Below, piece after piece: positions 33,420 to 42,593 of a DNA stretch of 61,872 nt. The DNA comes from JAILZP01 sp037444185. GTDB lineage: Bacteria > Bacillota > Desulfotomaculia > Desulfotomaculales > Desulfocucumaceae. Position 1 is the first letter of the stretch. Every line of letters begins with the position of its first letter. Location: positions 1 through 61,872 of the forward strand of contig JBBIMW010000010.1 of the NCBI GenBank assembly GCA_037444185.1, read 5' to 3'. The position numbers and the translations under genes were made by a program. The notes under the pieces were generated by a model. The model did not search any database. It was not told where the DNA came from and saw only the letters and a list, made by a program, of their open reading frames with translations.

Positions 33420-34610
33420 ATGGAGAAAAGCTACGCGGAAATCAACGCAAAAATCAAGGCGGGAAAGGCCGTCGTGCTTTCGGCGGACGAGTTCGTTTCC
33501 CTGGCGGGGGAAAAGGGTCTGGCCGGGGCCGCCCGGCAGGTGGATGTGGTGACCACCGGCACCTTCGCCCCAATGTGTTCTTCCGGCGCCTTCCTGAACT
33601 TCGGCCACTCCGCCCCCCGCATCAAAATGCAGAAGGTCTGGCTCAACGGAGTGCAGGCTTACGCAGGGTTGGCGGCGGTGGACGCTTATATCGGCGTCAC
33701 CGAAGTGCCCGAGGAGGATCCGTTGAACAGCAGCTACCCTGGAGAATTCCGGTACGGCGGCGGCCACGTGATTGAGGACCTGGCGGCCCGCAAGCCCGTG
33801 CGGCTGAAGGCCGTCAGCTACGGCACCGACTGTTACCCGAGAAAGGAACTGAACACCTCCATCACCCTGGACGATATCAATGAAGCCTTTCTTTTCAATC
33901 CGCGCAATGCTTACCAGAACTATAACTGTGCGGTGAACCTGGGGGGAAGGACCATATACACCTACATGGGGATGCTTAAGCCAAGTCTGGGCAACGCCCA
34001 TTATTCCACGTCCGGGCAGCTTAGCCCCCTGCTTAAGGACCCGCACTTCAAAACCATCGGCATCGGCACCAGAATATTCCTGGGCGGGGGCGCGGGATAT
34101 GTGGCTTGGCACGGAACGCAGCACTTTCCTGCGATACAGAAGGGATCCGACGGGAAGGACATTGGCCCGGCGGGCGGCACGCTGTCCGTCATCGGCGACC
34201 TGAAGCAGATGTCCCCAAAATGGCTGAAGGGCGTAAGTTTTGCCGGGTACGGCGCATCCCTGGCGGTGGGCATAGGAATACCCATCCCCATATTAAATGA
34301 GGAAATTGCCCTTTACGCCGCGGCATCCGACCGGGAACTTTATGCTCCGGTGGTGGACTACAGTGAGGCCTATCCCGGCCGGGTGCCCGGCAACCTGGGA
34401 ATGGTGAGCTACGCCGATTTAAAGTCCGGGAAGATAACGGTGCAGGGCAGGGAGGTGCCCACGGCTCCTCTGTCCAGTTATCCCAAGGCCAAAGAAATAG
34501 CAGGCATCTTGAAGCGTTGGATTTCCGAAGGCCTTTTCCTGCTGTCCGAACCGGTGCAACTTTTGCCCTCACCGGCGGACGGCATCAGTGGCAAGCCCCT
34601 GAAATGCTGA
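33420..34610 (+). CDS. Homocysteine biosynthesis protein (DUF39/HcyBio)
   Basis: This 396-residue DUF39 protein belongs to the family shown in methanogens to be needed, with a NIL-ferredoxin, for making homocysteine from aspartate semialdehyde and sulfide. Visible conserved parts are VVTTGTFAPMCSSGAFLNFGH (cysteine near 54), a YGTDCYPRKEL cysteine, NPRNAYQNYNCAVN, and the glycine-rich IGIGTRIFLGGGAGYV. It has GGAGGG upstream and is the first gene after the SAM riboswitch. The regulation fits feedback from S-adenosylmethionine. Confidence 0.92.
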   Translation: MEKSYAEINAKIKAGKAVVLSADEFVSLAGEKGLAGAARQVDVVTTGTFAPMCSSGAFLNFGHSAPRIKMQKVWLNGVQAYAGLAAVDAYIGVTEVPEEDPLNSSYPGEFRYGGGHVIEDLAARKPVRLKAVSYGTDCYPRKELNTSITLDDINEAFLFNPRNAYQNYNCAVNLGGRTIYTYMGMLKPSLGNAHYSTSGQLSPLLKDPHFKTIGIGTRIFLGGGAGYVAWHGTQHFPAIQKGSDGKDIGPAGGTLSVIGDLKQMSPKWLKGVSFAGYGASLAVGIGIPIPILNEEIALYAAASDRELYAPVVDYSEAYPGRVPGNLGMVSYADLKSGKITVQGREVPTAPLSSYPKAKEIAGILKRWISEGLFLLSEPVQLLPSPADGISGKPLKC

Positions 34611-34650
34611 TTTTACTGCGCCGGGGAATATTTTGTAAGGAGTGGTGGAC

Positions 34651-35052
34651 GTGGCGCCTAAAAAAATAGTATTGAGGTTCGGCCCGGATATTTCGGATAA
34701 ACCCATCATTTACAGGCTTGTCAAGGACTATGATTTGGTGGTCAACATAGTCAAGGCCAATGTAAACCCCCAGAAGGAGGGCACCATGGTGCTGGAGATC
34801 ACCGGAGGACAGGTGGAGGGAGGCATGATTTACCTGCGGGAGCAGGGAGTCCAAGTGCAGTCCCTGACCCAGGAAATCGTCAGAGACGGGGAGAAGTGCA
34901 TCATGTGCGGGGGCTGCACGGCCATCTGTCCCACCGGCGCCCTTTTCATGGAAAGGCCGTCCATGGAGGTGGGGTTTGACGGGGACAACTGCGTGGTCTG
35001 TCAGCTGTGCCTGAAAATCTGCCCGGTCAGGGCCATGGAGGTAAGGCTCTAA
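34651..35052 (+). CDS. NIL-domain ferredoxin of homocysteine biosynthesis
   Basis: About 133 residues. The N-terminal NIL domain (KIVLRFGPDISDKPIIYRL, MVLEITGG) is the fold also seen at the end of MetN methionine transporters. The C-terminus carries two [4Fe-4S] motifs, CIMCGGCTAICPTGAL and CVVCQLCLKICPVRAM. I prefer the GTG at 34651, spaced correctly from AAGGAGTGG, over the GTG at 34642. It probably supplies electrons or sulfur to the DUF39 enzyme. It ends directly against the next gene. Confidence 0.9.
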   Translation: MAPKKIVLRFGPDISDKPIIYRLVKDYDLVVNIVKANVNPQKEGTMVLEITGGQVEGGMIYLREQGVQVQSLTQEIVRDGEKCIMCGGCTAICPTGALFMERPSMEVGFDGDNCVVCQLCLKICPVRAMEVRL

Positions 35053-35796
35053 TTGGCGTACCTGGAAAGGGATTACCGCCTGAGACACAGCCAGGAGGAC
35101 ATGGTCCACTTCCGGGTGGCCGTTAAAGAAACCGACCTGGACGTGGGGGTGCGAAAAGAACGCTTCAACGATGAACTGGTTTCCCTGGTTGAAATGCTGG
35201 TCGGGAAATACCGGGGGCAGCTTGAGGAATATATTCTCAGGGACCCGGGGTTCCTTAAATCCATGGTCCCTTACGGTCCCAAGCCCGATGCGCCGGCCAT
35301 CGCCCTGTCCATGGCGGCCGCCGCCAGGTCCGCAGGGGTCGGTCCCATGGCGGCGGTGGCCGGGGCCATATCCGAAGCTGTGGGGAGAAGTCTGCTTAAA
35401 TTCTCCCGGGAGGTTATAGTGGAAAACGGCGGGGACATATACCTGCGCGCCAGGCGCAGGAGGATCGTCGGCATATTCGCCGGAAGGTCTGTATTGAGCC
35501 ACCGCGTCGGCCTGGAAATAAGGCCCGGAGACACCCCGGCGGGCGTCTGCACCTCGTCCGGCACTGTGGGCCACTCCCTGAGCTTCGGCTGTGCCGACGC
35601 AGCAGTGATTGTCTCCCCCTCGGCGCCCCTGGCCGACGCTGTGGCCACCGCTGCGGGAAATCTGGTGCGGTCGGCGGCGGACATGGAAAAGGCGGTGGAG
35701 TTCGCCCTTTCCGTGCCCGGCGTTGCCGGCGCCGTAGTCATACTGGGAGACAGGCTGGCGGCCGGGGGAAAAATCAGGCTGGTCCCGCTATCTTGA
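35053..35796 (+). CDS. UPF0280 (ApbE-like) protein of the homocysteine operon
   Basis: This 247-residue UPF0280 protein is related to the flavin transferase ApbE. Marks are GPMAAVAGAISEAVG, VENGGDIYLR and GVCTSSGTVGHSLSFG-type sequence with DAAVIVSP. It starts at TTG immediately after the TAA of the NIL-ferredoxin, so translation is probably coupled. The trio DUF39, NIL-ferredoxin and UPF0280 is a known neighbourhood in anaerobes. The biochemical role of UPF0280 is not established; helping flavin or cofactor assembly is a guess. Confidence 0.88.
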   Translation: MAYLERDYRLRHSQEDMVHFRVAVKETDLDVGVRKERFNDELVSLVEMLVGKYRGQLEEYILRDPGFLKSMVPYGPKPDAPAIALSMAAAARSAGVGPMAAVAGAISEAVGRSLLKFSREVIVENGGDIYLRARRRRIVGIFAGRSVLSHRVGLEIRPGDTPAGVCTSSGTVGHSLSFGCADAAVIVSPSAPLADAVATAAGNLVRSAADMEKAVEFALSVPGVAGAVVILGDRLAAGGKIRLVPLS

Positions 35797-35838
35797 AGAT
35801 GGGAGTATTTTCATTGGGTTGGAATGGGAAGGACGGGA

Positions 35839-37767
35839 TTATTTAAAGAGCCAGATAAGGGTGAATGTCGAGCTGGTAAGTTTCTGCAGCCGGGAAACGG
35901 CGGTGAAGGCGCCCTTCAGTATCTCCCTTTCCTGCTTGCTTAAATGCGACGGGTTGATAAAGTTTTCGGCCGCCTCTCCCGCCTTGACCCTCCTGAGATT
36001 TTCGCGGATCCGGAACATCATCAGTGTTTCGTAAGCCGCTTCGATAAAATCCACATCGTCCGGCTTGAGGCCCCCGCCCTGCCTCAATTCCCCCAGTCTT
36101 TTAAAGGTATTTGTCGCGGTTATGCCGTTTTTAACGGCGAAAATTCTTACACAGTTCACAATATGCACGCAGGCCGAGGTTTTGAGATTTATCTCGTCTT
36201 TGTGGGGGCCGGATTTTTCGGTCAAAAAACCTCCCCATATATTCACCGGCACCCTGGCGCCGAGGTCGTCCTGGGTCAGATAGTGGGATATGGCATGGGA
36301 ATTTCCGTAAAATCCCAGGGTTTTGTCCCAAAGGGATTCGGCCAGCTCTTTTTTCCCGAATACGGGCCTGAAGTCCAGCATGATGGTTAGCATTCTGATG
36401 GCCTGGGGGTCTTTGGAAACCATGTCGATCCAGTTTCCAATGGTTTTTTCCCACTCAAAAAAAGACATGCACCACTGTGGGTTTGAGGCCATCACATTGC
36501 CCGGGCACTTGGCGAATCCGCACCGATGAAGACCTTCGTTGACAAGCAGGGCCAGCTTTAGAAAATACTCGCGGATATTTTCGATATTCTCATTATCATC
36601 ATCCTGGAAGATAATGCAGTTGTCCTGGTCCGTGCGCAGGGTCTGCTCCTGCCTGCCCGCGCTGCCCATATTCACCCAGCAGTAGTCCGTCGGCGGAGGG
36701 CCGTATCCCTGCTTCATCATAGCATCTTCGCACAATTGTATTACCTTGCCGGTCAGACGCTCGTGAAATTCGGAAAGAATCATTAATATTTCCTTTACCG
36801 GAGCCTTTTCGGTCACCAGGGCGTTGAGGAGGTTGTCCACCTCGACGCCTATTCTGGTCAGCCCCTCAATGTCCTTTTGGGACTCTATGTCGTGAATAAT
36901 GGTGAGGGTGCCCGTACTCCTGGTTTTCACCAGGTCCGCCACGGTGACTATACCTTCCAGTCTGCCCTTCCTGGTCACGGCCAGCTGTTTTGTCCGGTAT
37001 TTGGACACGGATAACAGCGCCTCGGCGTAGAAAGCATCCATGGAAATAGACACCACGTTGGGGTTCATGATTGTTCCGGCAATGATACTCCGGTAATCGG
37101 ATATGGACCGGGCCAGAATCTTGTGGACCAGATCCGCGCCGGTGATTACCCCCACCGGCCGGTTTTCGTTGTCCACCACCATTATAGCGCTGATGTTTCT
37201 GGATCTCATCAAATCGGCCACCTCAACCACGGTATCCCTGGTGGAGCAGGTGATTACCGGAGAGGACATGATTTCGCTGATGCGTTTTCTGAATAGAGGC
37301 GTTTCCAGTTTACCGTAATCGTCAAAGGACTGTTCGTGGATTATCTCGTTATAAAGCGACCGCATGCGTTCCACCAGCACTTCGGTTAAATACCCGGCAA
37401 AATCGCTGTGCCTGCCGATGAGCCGCTCCACTTCCGCACCGGGAATTGTAAGACAGGTCATTTCTTCCCTGGCCCTGATGGTTGCGGAATATTGTCCTCC
37501 TGTGAGTCCGGTTTCACCGAAAAAGTCTTCCACCCCCCTGATCCCGAAGACCGACTCTTTGCCCTTATCGTTGGCGACCACCACCTCCGCCGACCCCTTG
37601 ATAATAAGAAACAGGGTATTAAGGCTCTCATCGCCCTGTTTGAAGACATTGGAGCCGGAAGAGAATGTCTTCAGGTTCACCTTTGGCTCCAGGGCGTCCA
37701 AAACATCTTGGGGCAGCAGGTTGAAAGGCGGGACTATATCCAGTATCTCCCGGATATTTTTGGGCAC
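35839..37767 (-). CDS. cNMP-binding/CBS/DUF294 nucleotidyltransferase-like protein
   Basis: About 642 residues. Domains in order are a cyclic-nucleotide-binding fold (about 10-125; FKQGDES and GIRGVEDFFGETGL), two CBS domains (about 165-290; RISEIMSSPVITCS and IAGTIMNPNVVSI), a DUF294 nucleotidyltransferase-like domain (GSAGRQEQTLRTDQDN) and its C-terminal helical part. It resembles GlnD-like signalling proteins. I favour the GTG at 37767 with TGGAGGTG upstream. It follows the acetate-type symporter in the same direction, as in many bacteria where this gene accompanies ActP. It probably senses nucleotides and adjusts acid uptake or activation. Confidence 0.88.
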   Translation of the reverse strand: MPKNIREILDIVPPFNLLPQDVLDALEPKVNLKTFSSGSNVFKQGDESLNTLFLIIKGSAEVVVANDKGKESVFGIRGVEDFFGETGLTGGQYSATIRAREEMTCLTIPGAEVERLIGRHSDFAGYLTEVLVERMRSLYNEIIHEQSFDDYGKLETPLFRKRISEIMSSPVITCSTRDTVVEVADLMRSRNISAIMVVDNENRPVGVITGADLVHKILARSISDYRSIIAGTIMNPNVVSISMDAFYAEALLSVSKYRTKQLAVTRKGRLEGIVTVADLVKTRSTGTLTIIHDIESQKDIEGLTRIGVEVDNLLNALVTEKAPVKEILMILSEFHERLTGKVIQLCEDAMMKQGYGPPPTDYCWVNMGSAGRQEQTLRTDQDNCIIFQDDDNENIENIREYFLKLALLVNEGLHRCGFAKCPGNVMASNPQWCMSFFEWEKTIGNWIDMVSKDPQAIRMLTIMLDFRPVFGKKELAESLWDKTLGFYGNSHAISHYLTQDDLGARVPVNIWGGFLTEKSGPHKDEINLKTSACVHIVNCVRIFAVKNGITATNTFKRLGELRQGGGLKPDDVDFIEAAYETLMMFRIRENLRRVKAGEAAENFINPSHLSKQEREILKGAFTAVSRLQKLTSSTFTLIWLFK

Positions 37768-37831
37768 TTGGGGCACCTCCATGAAAATTACTGAAATTGA
37801 CGGCCCTGGCATGTAATTCCCGTTTCCATAA

Positions 37832-37868
37832 TTTTAGGGCCTGCCTTAAAAAGCGGCAAGCCCTAAAA
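37832..37868. terminator. Hairpin between the symporter and the DUF294 gene
   Basis: TTTTAGGGC and GCCCTAAAA, with partly paired GGCAGG/TTGCC inside, form a long stem after the symporter stop. It may attenuate read-through into the DUF294 gene. Confidence 0.6.
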
Positions 37869-37905
37869 AATGTTGATCGGTACATTATTCTTTCATTCAC
37901 TGCGA

Positions 37906-39453
37906 CTACTCCCTGGAGTGTATCTTGGCCATGAATTCGTTTACGTCCGCAGGGACCATGCCGTCCAGCTTGGAGACAACGTACACCGCCAGGAATCCCA
38001 GGGGCACAGTGAACAGGCCGGGGATGGGATACCTGATGGCGGCGGGCACCAGCTGCGGCAGGAAAATGAAATAGAGGGAGGACAGCAGTCCCACCAGCAG
38101 CCCTGCGATGGCGCCCTTCTCAGTCATACCCCTCCACCATATGCCCAGTATGAAAATGGGCGCGAAGGTGGATGCCGCCACATTGAAGGCAAGTCCCACC
38201 AAATGGCCGATGGAGGCCTTTTCCACCAACAAGCCCAGTATGCCGTAAAACACCCCGCAGAACACCGCCGACCACCTGGCGGCGGCCACTTTCTGCTTTT
38301 CAGTGGCATTGGGATTGATGAAATGTGAGTATATGTCGTGGCCCAGGGCCCCGGTACTGGCGATGAACAATCCCGAGAGGTTGGAAAACACCGCCGCGAA
38401 GGCGCCGGCCACCACGATGCCCAGCACCCACTTGCCCCCCAGAGCCTCGGCCAGGGTGGGAATCACCATATTGACGCCTCCGGTGGCAAAGTTCTTGACG
38501 ATATGGGGCTGCAGCCCGCCCTCGATGAATACGGTCCGGCCCACGGCGCCCAGGTAGAGGGCCAGGAAGAAGAAGGCCGAGGCTATGCCGATGGCAAAAA
38601 GTCCGGAATAGCGGGCCTCCTTGGCGGAGGGGTTGGTGTAGAAACGGAGCAGTATGTGGGGCAGACCGGTTGTGCCGAATATCAGCCCCATAAGAATAGA
38701 TATGGTGGCCAGTGGTTCCTTGAAGAGGAACCCTCCGGTCCACTCCCACTTGGCGCCGTTGTGCACAATGGCCTTGCCGGCCTCGGCGGTGCCCGGGATG
38801 GTGCCTTTGAAGCTGACCAGCAGGTCCATTATTTTGCCGTAATTATATCCGGCGGCCACGGCTATGGCAAACAGTATAATGAAGGCCCCGAACCGGATCC
38901 ATATTTCCAGTGCCTGGTTGATGGTGGTGCCCTTCATGCCGCCCACGCCCACGTAAAAAACCATCACCACTACGGTGAACACAACGCCGAAGGTGTAGGT
39001 GGCCCCGAAGAACATCTTCAGTATGGCGGCGGCCCCCAGTATCTGCGGCGCCGCGTAGAATCCCGAGATGGCCAGCACCACAATCACCGCCACCATGCGG
39101 GCCCTCTTGCTGTGGAAGCGCTGGGCCAGGAAGTCGGGCACCGTAAAGGCCCCGAACTTTCTCAAAGGACCGGCCACGAACAGTGTGAGCACGGTCAGTC
39201 CCGCCGAGAAGCAGAAGGTGTAGAATATGCCGTCGTATCCGAAGGCGAAGGTCAGTCCCGCCAGCCCCAGGAAGGTGGCGGCCGAGAGGTAGTCCCCGGC
39301 GATGGCCGAACCGTTCATCACCCACCCGAAGCTGCGCCCGGCCACATAAAAATTAACAGTGCTGCGGGAGTATTTTTGTGTGGCAAAGGTTATTACCACG
39401 ATGGAAATAAGAAGCAATATGGTAAAGAAATATTTAGGCTCAAATATAATCAT
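37906..39453 (-). CDS. actP: ActP-type sodium:solute (acetate/monocarboxylate) symporter
   Basis: This 515-residue SSS member has the ActP layout: VNFYVAGRSFGWVMNGSAIAGD near residue 34, AATFLGLAGLTFAFGYDG, VPDFLAQRF, and NLSGLFIASTGALGHDIYSH with NPNATEKQKV. It starts right after the TAA of the DUF485 gene (TAAATG). ActP moves acetate and other short acids with sodium. The operon has a medium-type acyl-CoA synthetase rather than classical Acs, so the cargo may be acetate, propionate or another acid. Confidence 0.9.
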   Translation of the reverse strand: MIIFEPKYFFTILLLISIVVITFATQKYSRSTVNFYVAGRSFGWVMNGSAIAGDYLSAATFLGLAGLTFAFGYDGIFYTFCFSAGLTVLTLFVAGPLRKFGAFTVPDFLAQRFHSKRARMVAVIVVLAISGFYAAPQILGAAAILKMFFGATYTFGVVFTVVVMVFYVGVGGMKGTTINQALEIWIRFGAFIILFAIAVAAGYNYGKIMDLLVSFKGTIPGTAEAGKAIVHNGAKWEWTGGFLFKEPLATISILMGLIFGTTGLPHILLRFYTNPSAKEARYSGLFAIGIASAFFFLALYLGAVGRTVFIEGGLQPHIVKNFATGGVNMVIPTLAEALGGKWVLGIVVAGAFAAVFSNLSGLFIASTGALGHDIYSHFINPNATEKQKVAAARWSAVFCGVFYGILGLLVEKASIGHLVGLAFNVAASTFAPIFILGIWWRGMTEKGAIAGLLVGLLSSLYFIFLPQLVPAAIRYPIPGLFTVPLGFLAVYVVSKLDGMVPADVNEFMAKIHSRE

Positions 39454-39780
39454 TTACTTCCCAGCCCCCTTCGATGTCTTGTCTTGGCCCGCTTCAGTGA
39501 TGAAGAAGTCCTTGGCGTATACATACACATGCACCGCCGCAATCACGAAGGCCATAATCATGGACCCGATGGCGGTTAAAAACCAGGTCAGCGACATCCC
39601 TCCCCAGACCCTGGTTCTCATCAGATCCGGAGCATTAAAATTGAGAATTGGGACGATAAAAAGGTAAAAAGCGTAGATCAGGAAAAGTAGAACGCAGATT
39701 TTTATCTCTTTTGTCATGCGGTTGACAATGTAACTGTCCATGGGCGCCAGGTTTTTGTAATGAATTGTTTTGTCGGTCAT
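39454..39780 (-). CDS. DUF485 small membrane protein
   Basis: This 108-residue protein has two transmembrane helices (about 28-46 and 65-90) and a charged tail. The DUF485 family is encoded next to ActP symporters in many bacteria and is taken as an accessory subunit. Its stop codon abuts the symporter ATG. Confidence 0.88.
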   Translation of the reverse strand: MTDKTIHYKNLAPMDSYIVNRMTKEIKICVLLFLIYAFYLFIVPILNFNAPDLMRTRVWGGMSLTWFLTAIGSMIMAFVIAAVHVYVYAKDFFITEAGQDKTSKGAGK

Positions 39781-40038
39781 GTTTTCACTCCCTTTTACCT
39801 AATGGATATTTTATTGTCCGGCCTTTAATGTGCAGGCCCTGCACACACTATAGGCATCACCTCCGGGAATCGGTTTATTATGTGCTGCTGCAACCGGTGC
39901 TGCAAACTGTGCCGGGTTCTGGGTTCCGCCGCCCCAGGGGCGAACTTGTTTAATGCATTTATCAAATAAATGCAAAGATTTAGTAGATTGCGTTTTTTCT
40001 GAACCTTCTCGCATTTCAAGTCCTGAAGGTCCTGCTTC
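39781..40038. other. Intergenic region between exonuclease and DUF485 genes
   Basis: No credible gene. TGCATTTAT-CAA-ATAAATGCA (39954-39974) is a compact hairpin that could end or pause transcription after the exonuclease. A 10-codon frame (MPIVCAGPAH) with GGAGGTG upstream occurs at about 39828-39857; I do not count it as a gene. Confidence 0.5.
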
Positions 40039-40785
40039 TCAAAGCTTGTATAGCAATGCATTTCTCACGTAAATGCGCAGGTCCATAAGGGTTTTGATCT
40101 TTTGGCGCTCCAGCTGGTCCAGAAAATTTAAAAACACTCCGGCTGTAAGCAGGGCGTCCCCCAGGGCGGTGTGTCTGCCCAGGGGCTCAATCCCCTGGCT
40201 GGCCAGTATGCCGTCCAGGGTGTGCAATTTCCAGTGGGGGTTGATGGCCCTGGAAATAATACCGGTATCCAGGTGAAAATTATTGACTCTCACATTGTAG
40301 GGCCTGAGTTTGTAATTAATAAAATTGATATCGAATTCAATGGAGTGTCCTATAATTACGCTGTCTTTCAAAAAGTCCAGAAAGTCTTCAATCACCGCGC
40401 AAAAATTGTCGGCCCCGGCCACCATCTCTTCGCTTATTCCGGTCAGTTCTGTAATCAAGCGGGGTATGGGGCGATTTGGGTTGACCAGCCGGTGGAACAT
40501 TTCACTGGGCAATATTTTCCCCCCGTGTATAATGCAGGCGCCGACGGATATTATCTCGTCGCCGGCCTGGGGCCTCAGCCCCGTGGTTTCGGTATCCAGG
40601 ACCACAAGCCTCATATCCCGCATATAAAGGCTGTCCTTTTCGCGATAGTCGTTTTTATTAATCAGCCCCCGGAATCTCTCAAGTTTTTTTTCTCCTTCGG
40701 GGTCCGGCCTTTTTGCTTCTTTATTGATTAGTCCCAGCGGGAACAGCTTTTTGATTAGCTCCACCTGAATCAACACCAATCCCAT
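40039..40785 (-). CDS. DnaQ-like DEDDh 3'-5' exonuclease
   Basis: The exonuclease fold shows the DEDDh residues: VVLDTETTGL, IGHSIEFDINFIN and HTALGDALLTAG. This matches the epsilon-type exonucleases that often sit between an acyl-CoA synthetase and ActP genes with unknown purpose. The start is uncertain. I use the ATG at 40785, since a longer frame would overlap the ligase gene and begin with non-family sequence. It lacks a polymerase or helicase domain. Confidence 0.85.
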   Translation of the reverse strand: MGLVLIQVELIKKLFPLGLINKEAKRPDPEGEKKLERFRGLINKNDYREKDSLYMRDMRLVVLDTETTGLRPQAGDEIISVGACIIHGGKILPSEMFHRLVNPNRPIPRLITELTGISEEMVAGADNFCAVIEDFLDFLKDSVIIGHSIEFDINFINYKLRPYNVRVNNFHLDTGIISRAINPHWKLHTLDGILASQGIEPLGRHTALGDALLTAGVFLNFLDQLERQKIKTLMDLRIYVRNALLYKL

Positions 40786-40868
40786 GTTCACTGCCCAGAG
40801 GCCCCATTGAAAATTCGGGCTCCGGCCGCACCGTGATGTGCGGCCGGCAGCCCCGGCTTGCATCGGGA

Positions 40869-42503
40869 CTATTTCTTCTTGCCCCATTCCTGTTCGCGGA
40901 GTTCCACCCGGCGGATCTTGCCGCTGACTGTCTTGGGGAGATTCTGGACAAATTCAATCTTTCTGGGATATTTATAAGGGGCTGTGACCTTCTTGACGTG
41001 ATCCTGCAGCTCCTTCGCCAGCTGATCGGAGGGCTGGTATCCGGGGGCCAGCACAATAAAGGCCTTGACCACCTCTCCCCTTAGCTCGTCCGGACTGGAG
41101 ACCACGGCGGACTCGGCCACCGCATCGTGTTCCAGCAATGCGCTCTCCACCTCGAAGGGACCTATGCGGTAGCCGGCTGCCAGTATCACGTCGTCGGCCC
41201 GGCCCACAAACCACAGATAGCCGTCCTCGTCCTTGTACGCCCTGTCGCCGGTGATGTACCAATCACCCCGGTATACTCCGGCGGTTTTCTCCGGATTTTT
41301 CCAGTATTCCCTAAACAGTCCCACCGGCCTGTGGGGCTTGACCCTGATGGCTATATCACCCTCCTGGTTGGGCGGCAGTATGTTGCACTCTTCGTCGATA
41401 ACCTGGATGTCGAATCCCGGAGAAGGCTTGCCCATTGATCCGAAGCGTGGTTCGATGCACGGGTAGCTTCCTGCCAGCAGCACCGTTTCCGTTTGACCAT
41501 ATCCGTCCCGGATGATCAATCCGGTGGCTTCCTTCCACGTGTCGATGACTTCCGGGTTCAGGGGCTCGCCAGCGCCCACGCAGTGCCTCAGGGTGGGGTA
41601 CTTGTACGCCTTCAGATCCTCCAGCACCAGCATGCGGTAGTTGGTGGGGGCGCCGCACATGGTGGTGATGGGATATTTGCTCAATATTTCCAATGTCTTT
41701 TTGGTGTCGAATTTGTTCGAGTGATGTACAAATATGGCCGCTCCCAGGTTCCAGGGGCCGAAGAATGAACTCCAGGCCGCCTTGGCCCAGCCTGTGTCGC
41801 TGAGGTTCCAGTGCAAATCTTCCGATCCCAGATCCAGCCAGAAAGTGCCGGTGATTTTATGTCCTATGGGGTACGAGGCGTGGGTGTGAACGGTCATCTT
41901 CGGATATCCCGTGGTTCCGGAGGTGAAGTAGAGTATGGCGTTGTCATCACTGTGGGTTTTGACAGTCTCAAACGCGTCCGGGGCGGAGGAGAACAGTTCG
42001 GAGTAGTTCAGCCAGCCGTCCCTGTTTTCTCCGACGATAATCCTGGTTTTCACGGAGGGGCATTGTTCTATCACCTCGTCCACCTTCGGGGCGATGGCGT
42101 TGTCGGTGATGACGCACACGGCCTCGGAGGCGTCAAAGCGGTATTTGATGTCCTTGGCGGTGAGCTGGGTGGTGCCCGGACTGATTACGGCCCCCATCCT
42201 CAGGCAGGCGATATTGATGACCCACCACTCGATGAGCCTGGGCATTATGAGGACAACCACATCCCCTTTTTTAACACCCTGGGCGGAAAGCATGTTGCAA
42301 ACTTTCCGGGACTCGCGGCACAGTTCCGAAAAGGTTTTTTTCTCTTCATTGCCGTAGTCGTCAATCCACCACATGGCCAGCTTGCCGGGATCCTCGGCCC
42401 ATTTGTCCAGCACATCCCCGGCAAAGTTAAAATATTCGGGCACTTCAAGTTTGAACTCGGCGTATGTTTTGTCGTAATCAGTCATGTTATGTTTTCGGGT
42501 CAT
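40869..42503 (-). CDS. Acyl-CoA synthetase (medium-chain/MACS type)
   Basis: This 544-residue adenylate-forming ligase resembles medium-chain acyl-CoA synthetases. It has the N-terminal FNFAGDVLDKWAEDPGKLAMWW, ATP loop YFTSGTTGYPKM, DGYGQTETV, the hinge VGRADDVILAAGYRIGPFEVE and a C-terminal PKTVSGKIRRVELR lysine. The ATG at 42503 has AGGAGG directly upstream; a longer frame from 42569 does not. It heads the run with exonuclease, DUF485, ActP and DUF294 genes, where other bacteria carry acs. The substrate could be butyrate, benzoate-like or other medium acids. Confidence 0.88.
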   Translation of the reverse strand: MTRKHNMTDYDKTYAEFKLEVPEYFNFAGDVLDKWAEDPGKLAMWWIDDYGNEEKKTFSELCRESRKVCNMLSAQGVKKGDVVVLIMPRLIEWWVINIACLRMGAVISPGTTQLTAKDIKYRFDASEAVCVITDNAIAPKVDEVIEQCPSVKTRIIVGENRDGWLNYSELFSSAPDAFETVKTHSDDNAILYFTSGTTGYPKMTVHTHASYPIGHKITGTFWLDLGSEDLHWNLSDTGWAKAAWSSFFGPWNLGAAIFVHHSNKFDTKKTLEILSKYPITTMCGAPTNYRMLVLEDLKAYKYPTLRHCVGAGEPLNPEVIDTWKEATGLIIRDGYGQTETVLLAGSYPCIEPRFGSMGKPSPGFDIQVIDEECNILPPNQEGDIAIRVKPHRPVGLFREYWKNPEKTAGVYRGDWYITGDRAYKDEDGYLWFVGRADDVILAAGYRIGPFEVESALLEHDAVAESAVVSSPDELRGEVVKAFIVLAPGYQPSDQLAKELQDHVKKVTAPYKYPRKIEFVQNLPKTVSGKIRRVELREQEWGKKK

Positions 42504-42593
42504 GTTAAGCCTCCTAAATAGTTTGTTTTTTTGGCGGATCCGTGCGCCTGATGGCGGTTTTATTTCCATGCCGCCCTGGGATGACTGCCGGAA

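Noticed and set aside
39828..39857. A 10-codon peptide gene (MPIVCAGPAH) before the DUF485 gene
   Set aside because: It has a fair ribosome binding site but is too short to support without conservation.
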